Source: Allobosea sp. WAO
Lineage (GTDB): Bacteria; Pseudomonadota; Alphaproteobacteria; Rhizobiales; Beijerinckiaceae
Direction: 5' to 3'
Assembly (NCBI RefSeq): GCF_001509835.1
Contig: NZ_JXTJ01000001.1
Span: forward strand, 62,001 to 126,000
DNA: 64,000 nt
Each line of letters opens with the position of its first letter. The first letter of the stretch is position 1. Position numbers and translations under genes: made by a program. The notes below the pieces were generated by a model, which worked only from the letters and a program-made list of their open reading frames with translations, was not told the DNA's origin and ran no database searches. This document shows, piece after piece, positions 60,521 to 64,000 of this stretch.

Positions 60521-61911
60521 CGATCGCGACCGATGAGGCAAGCAGGGCCGCTGCTGCCGAAATTCCTTCGCTCGGCGAGGCGACCCGCCTCTGGGCGAAG
60601 ATCGGGCTGCTCTCCTTCGGCGGCCCGGCCGGCCAGATCGCGCTGATGCACAAGGAACTGGTCGAGGACCGCCGCTGGATCGGCGAGCGGCGTTTCCTGC
60701 ACGCACTTAACTACTGCATGCTCCTGCCCGGGCCGGAGGCACAGCAGCTCGCCATCTATGTTGGCTGGCTGCTGCACCGCACGGTCGGCGGGCTGATCGC
60801 GGGGCTGCTCTTCGTCCTGCCCGGCGCGCTGGTGATGCTGGGCCTGTCCGTTCTCTACGTGCTCTATCGCAGCGTGCCGGTTGTCGATGCGGTGTTCTTC
60901 GGCGTGAAGGCCGCGGTGCTCGCCGTGGTGATCGAGGCCGGGCTCAGGATCAGCCGCCGGGCGCTGAAGAACCGGGCGATGATTGCGATCGCGGTCGCCG
61001 CCTTCCTCGCGCTCTTCCTGTTCAAGCTGCCGTTTCCGCTGGTGATCCTCGCCGCCGGGCTGACCGGCTGGCTCGGCAGCCTCTATGCGCCGGCGCTGTT
61101 CGAGGCTGGCGGCCATGCCGGCAAGGACGGCGCGCCCGAATTCAAGGGCGTCGTCGACCTGATGTTCGAACGCGGAGAGCTGGAGCACGCCAAGCCCTCG
61201 ACCGGCCGGGCGTTGCGGACGCTTGCGCTCTGGCTGCCGCTCTGGCTCGGCCCGGTGGCGCTGCTCTGGCTTCTGGCAGGCGGGAACAATGTCTTCACGC
61301 AGATCGGCAGCTTCTTCAGCGCCATGGCGGTCGTCACCTTCGGCGGGGCCTATGCGGTGCTGGCCTATGTCGCGCAGGCGGCGGTCGAGGGCTATGGCTG
61401 GCTCGTCGCCGGCGAGATGGTCGACGGGCTCGGCCTTGCCGAAACCACGCCGGGGCCGCTGATCCTGGTGCTGCAATTCGTCGGCTTCCTCGCCGCCTCG
61501 CGGGTTCCGGGCGGGTTCGATCCGCTCGTCGCCGGCAGTTTCGGCGCTCTGCTGACGCTTTGGGTTACCTTCGCGCCCTGCTTCCTCTGGATCTTCCTGG
61601 GCGCACCCTATGTCGAGGCGCTGCGCGGCAACCGGGTGCTCTCGGCCTCGCTGACCGCGATCACGGCGGCGGTGGTCGGCGTGATCATGAACCTTGCGCT
61701 CTGGTTCGGGCTGCATGTGCTGTTCGGCACGGTCCGGCCCGTCAGCTTAGGCCCGCTCTCGCCGGACCTGCCGGTGCTCTCGACGCTGGACTGGCGGGCG
61801 GCTCTGCTCTCCGCCGGCGCGATGCTGGCCATGCTGCGCTTCAAGCAGGGGATGATGACGGTGCTCGCCGGCTGCGCGCTCGCCGGCGTCGCCTTGCGCA
61901 TGCTGGGATAG
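60517..61911 (+). CDS. chrA: Chromate efflux transporter ChrA
   Basis: 464 residues with the two homologous halves of the CHR family. The first opens RLWAKIGLLSFGGPAGQIAL with LNYCMLLPGPEAQQLAIYVG, and the second has VTFGGAYAVLAYVAQAAVEG and LGLAETTPGPLILVLQFVGF; these FGGP/FGGA and PGP motifs are characteristic. It exports chromate from the cytoplasm using the proton gradient. ATG 60517 overlaps the stop of the rhodanese-ChrB gene. Confidence 0.95.
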   Translation: MTIATDEASRAAAAEIPSLGEATRLWAKIGLLSFGGPAGQIALMHKELVEDRRWIGERRFLHALNYCMLLPGPEAQQLAIYVGWLLHRTVGGLIAGLLFVLPGALVMLGLSVLYVLYRSVPVVDAVFFGVKAAVLAVVIEAGLRISRRALKNRAMIAIAVAAFLALFLFKLPFPLVILAAGLTGWLGSLYAPALFEAGGHAGKDGAPEFKGVVDLMFERGELEHAKPSTGRALRTLALWLPLWLGPVALLWLLAGGNNVFTQIGSFFSAMAVVTFGGAYAVLAYVAQAAVEGYGWLVAGEMVDGLGLAETTPGPLILVLQFVGFLAASRVPGGFDPLVAGSFGALLTLWVTFAPCFLWIFLGAPYVEALRGNRVLSASLTAITAAVVGVIMNLALWFGLHVLFGTVRPVSLGPLSPDLPVLSTLDWRAALLSAGAMLAMLRFKQGMMTVLAGCALAGVALRMLG

Positions 61912-62006
61912 CGACTGTCTCATCCGGCGGAATTCTGAACTGCCCGGCGCGGAAATTGTGCTCGGTCGAGGGAATGATCATTTCGGTGGGTCTGGAGGCC
62001 AACGCC

Positions 62007-62639
62007 ATGACCCATCGTTTTCTCGAGATCGCGACGACGCCCGCCGTCAGAGCGGCACAGGAGACCCAAGGTAGTCGCCGTGCCTATGCCAGGCAGGAGG
62101 AGGGCGCGCCGCATCACGACCGGCTCGGCGGCAGCGAGGCTGCCTTCATCGCCGCTCGCGACTCATTCTACATGGCGAGCGTCTCCGAAACCGGCTGGCC
62201 CTATCTGCAGCATCGCGGTGGTCCGCAGGGCTTCCTGCGCGTGCTCGACGAGACAACGCTCGGCTTCGCCGACCTGCGCGGCAACCGGCAATATCTCAGC
62301 CTGGGCAATCTCAGCGCCGATGACCGGCTCTGCCTGTTCCTGATGGACTATGGCAACCAGGCGCGGCTGAAGATCTTTGGGCGCGCCCGCTTCCACGATC
62401 TTGCGGCGGAGCCGGAACTGGCACGCCGCCTGATCGTGCCGGGCTACCGCGCCGTGCCCGAGCGCGGCATGACGATCAAGGTCGAGGCCTTTGACTGGAA
62501 TTGCCCGCAGCACATCACCCCACGCTTCAGCGAGGCAGAGCTGGCACCGGCGCTCGCGCCGGTGCGACAGCGGCTGGAGGAGCTAGAGGTCGAGAATGCC
62601 CGGCTGCGCGCGGAATTGGCCGGGCGCGCCCAGAGCTAG
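62007..62639 (+). CDS. Pyridoxamine 5'-phosphate oxidase-like flavin-binding protein
   Basis: 210 residues. The PNPOx-like fold shows AFIAARDSFYMASVSETGWP and YLQHRGGPQGFLRVLDETTL, then GFADLRGNRQYLSLGNLSAD. A C-terminal helix (RQRLEELEVENARLRAELA) looks like a coiled coil that could mediate oligomerisation. The ATG at 62007 has a TGGAGG box nine bases upstream; an ATG at 61977 is also possible. The role and substrate are unknown. Confidence 0.84.
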   Translation: MTHRFLEIATTPAVRAAQETQGSRRAYARQEEGAPHHDRLGGSEAAFIAARDSFYMASVSETGWPYLQHRGGPQGFLRVLDETTLGFADLRGNRQYLSLGNLSADDRLCLFLMDYGNQARLKIFGRARFHDLAAEPELARRLIVPGYRAVPERGMTIKVEAFDWNCPQHITPRFSEAELAPALAPVRQRLEELEVENARLRAELAGRAQS

Positions 62640-62642
62640 GGG

Positions 62643-62954
62643 CTAGCGCCGCTCGTTCGTCTCGATGACGCGGTATTCGGCGTCGACGATCTCGCCCTGC
62701 GCGGCGCCCGGCTGCTGCTGGCCGAAGGGGTTCTGCGGATCGATGCCGGCGGCGCGCATGCGCCGGCGCATCTGCCAGGCGGCGATGGCGCCGCCGATCA
62801 GCACGACCGGAATCAGGATCAAGGCGAGGCTGGCTGCCACCAGGAACAGCAGCACGCCGAGGGCAAAGGCTCCGGCCATGATGAGATAGCTCGCCCAGCG
62901 CGGCAGGCGGCCCGTACTCTGGTTGAGGCGGCTGTTCAGGTCGATGCGGATCAT
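62643..62954 (-). CDS. Small membrane protein of unknown function
   Basis: 103 residues. Two membrane segments (ASYLIMAGAFALGVLLFLVA and ALILIPVVLIGGAIAAWQM) are followed by an Arg-rich cytoplasmic stretch (RRRMRAAGIDPQNPFGQQQP) and a conserved-looking GEIVDAEYRVIE tail. Related small proteins occur in Rhizobiales without a known role. It converges on the flavin-binding gene with 3 bases between stops. Confidence 0.75.
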   Translation of the reverse strand: MIRIDLNSRLNQSTGRLPRWASYLIMAGAFALGVLLFLVAASLALILIPVVLIGGAIAAWQMRRRMRAAGIDPQNPFGQQQPGAAQGEIVDAEYRVIETNERR

Positions 62955-63026
62955 GGCTCGTCGTTCGTTCGGTTGGCGCTAATCTAGGAAGCCAATGCGG
63001 CGTTGACGAGGGCGGCAGGCGTAATT

Positions 63027-64000
63027 TCAGCCGGGAAGCGGCCAGTCATAGACCCAGGCATAGCGCTGGCGCAGGCCTTCGGGGCCGAGACGGCGCAGCA
63101 CGATGTCGCGGGCATAGCTCCAGGGCCGGCCGAGATGATAGGAGCGGGCATTGTCGCGGCTCGCCTGCTGGACGCGCGTCGCCCGGCCCTGTCGTGCCGC
63201 GGCATAGGCGGCGAAGGCCGCGGGAACCGAGGCGGTGCCATCGGCCTGCAGGGCGTTCGCCAGTTCATGCGCCAGCACCGCTGCATCCTCGATGGCGAGT
63301 GCCGCACCCTGGGCGAGGAAGGGCAGGACCGGGTGGGCGGCGTCGCCGAGCAGTGCGATGCGGCCTTTCGCCATCGCCGCCGGCTCGCGGTCATAGAGCG
63401 ACCAGACCTGCCAGGCGGGCGCGGCCTCGACCAGATGGCGCAGCGCGATCGGCGCGCCATTGGCGATGCCCGCGATATCGCTTGCGTTGCCGTCGCGCGA
63501 CCAGCCCGGACGAGCCTCGCGCGCGGCGCGGATCAGGACGAGATTGATCTCCTTGCCGCCGGCCACGGGATAGTGGACCGCATGGCGAGCGCTGCCGAGG
63601 CGCAGCGAAACCGTGGGCTGGCGCAGTTCGGACGGCACTTCCGCGGAAGGAATCAGCGTCCGCCAGGCCTCCCAGCCGGTGAAACGCGGCTCGCGGGTGT
63701 CGCCGGTGAGCTGGCGGGCCTGCGACCAGAGCCCGTCGGCGCCGATCAGGCCCATGGCCTCGACCGTCTCGGTCTGGCCGTTCTCGGCGACGAGCGTCGC
63801 GGTGATGCCGGATTCGGTCTCGGCGCAGGCGAGCAGGCCGCGGCCGATCAGCCAGCGGATGTTCGGCAAGGTGCGGGCGGCATCGAGCAGGATCTGGTGG
63901 AGATCGGCCCGCTTCAGCGCCCTTGAGGGCGTCGCGCCCGGCGCCGGCGGCGCATAGGGCATGCTGAGCAGCGGCGTCTCGCTCCGCCAGCGGCTGATCG
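63027..64000 (-). CDS. FAD-dependent monooxygenase, 5' end outside window
   Basis: 324 codons are present and the frame runs off the window edge (reading ISRWRSETPLLSMPYAPP at the border), so the N-terminal FAD-binding GxGxxG part is not visible. The remaining C-terminal portion has the second FAD motif GRIALLGDAAHPVLPFLAQG and AALAIEDAAVLAHEL, and the central GLIGADGLWSQARQLTGD, as in salicylate or 3-hydroxybenzoate hydroxylases. An in-frame ATG at 63962 is internal, not the start. The substrate is uncertain. Confidence 0.88.
   Translation of the reverse strand, partial: ISRWRSETPLLSMPYAPPAPGATPSRALKRADLHQILLDAARTLPNIRWLIGRGLLACAETESGITATLVAENGQTETVEAMGLIGADGLWSQARQLTGDTREPRFTGWEAWRTLIPSAEVPSELRQPTVSLRLGSARHAVHYPVAGGKEINLVLIRAAREARPGWSRDGNASDIAGIANGAPIALRHLVEAAPAWQVWSLYDREPAAMAKGRIALLGDAAHPVLPFLAQGAALAIEDAAVLAHELANALQADGTASVPAAFAAYAAARQGRATRVQQASRDNARSYHLGRPWSYARDIVLRRLGPEGLRQRYAWVYDWPLPG

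Overview
The window is a GC-rich chromosomal segment from an alphaproteobacterium, most likely of the order Hyphomicrobiales (Rhizobiales) and plausibly near Bosea or the Bradyrhizobium group. That placement is inferred from gene families and synteny: Usg, a BcsS-like protein, an Anbu proteasome operon, the tolC-popZ-valS order, an Aap/Bzt-type binding protein, and GGAAC-N16-CGTT promoters typical of the alphaproteobacterial stress sigma factor EcfG. No phage, transposase, CRISPR array or plasmid replication gene was seen. The window reads as core and housekeeping chromosome with scattered accessory genes and many intergenic palindromic repeats.

Layout. 1-1.9 kb: end of an xdhC-like gene and a two-domain molybdenum cofactor protein. 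2-6 kb: a BcsS-like outer-membrane protein, usg, an ExoD-like protein and a GGDEF/EAL protein, a surface and cyclic-di-GMP flavoured set. 6.3-10.4 kb: the four-gene Anbu operon on the minus strand (ATP-grasp, alpha-E, transglutaminase, Anbu peptidase). 10.6-20.4 kb: a TetR/oxidoreductase divergent pair, an acetyltransferase, a PepSY protein, radC, an SGNH protein, map, an alpha/beta hydrolase, an FkbM methyltransferase and a CinA-like protein. 20.7-25.6 kb: a soluble chemoreceptor, gpt, an EamA exporter and a serine hydrolase. 25.7-28.4 kb: a low-GC orphan gene, an AAA ATPase gene with an apparent single-base frameshift, and about 1 kb of repeat-rich non-coding DNA. 28.4-41.3 kb: a divergent PEP carboxylase, a SleB-type hydrolase, a GST, a DHFR-like protein, an HTH/hydrolase pair, several small exported proteins, an L,D-transpeptidase, an amino-acid binding protein and an acyl-CoA synthetase. 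41.5-43.8 kb: tRNA-Leu, tRNA-Asn and tRNA-Cys around an HpcH aldolase.

44.2-64 kb: an OafA-like acyltransferase, then the conserved block pcm-like, tolC, popZ. Next comes a stress island with divergent EcfG-type promoters driving dps one way and a flavin-binding stress protein plus a small protein the other way. After it lie valS, a YqaA protein, a pair of exported or cell-wall proteins, a DUF938 methyltransferase, a CNNM/CBS protein, a chromate resistance pair (rhodanese-ChrB and ChrA), a flavin-binding protein, a small membrane protein and the 3' part of an FAD monooxygenase gene cut by the window edge.

Two families of intergenic palindromic repeats recur across the window, with four and five copies. 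Where several start codons were possible I chose the one supported by a ribosome binding site, signal peptide or family length, and say so in each entry.
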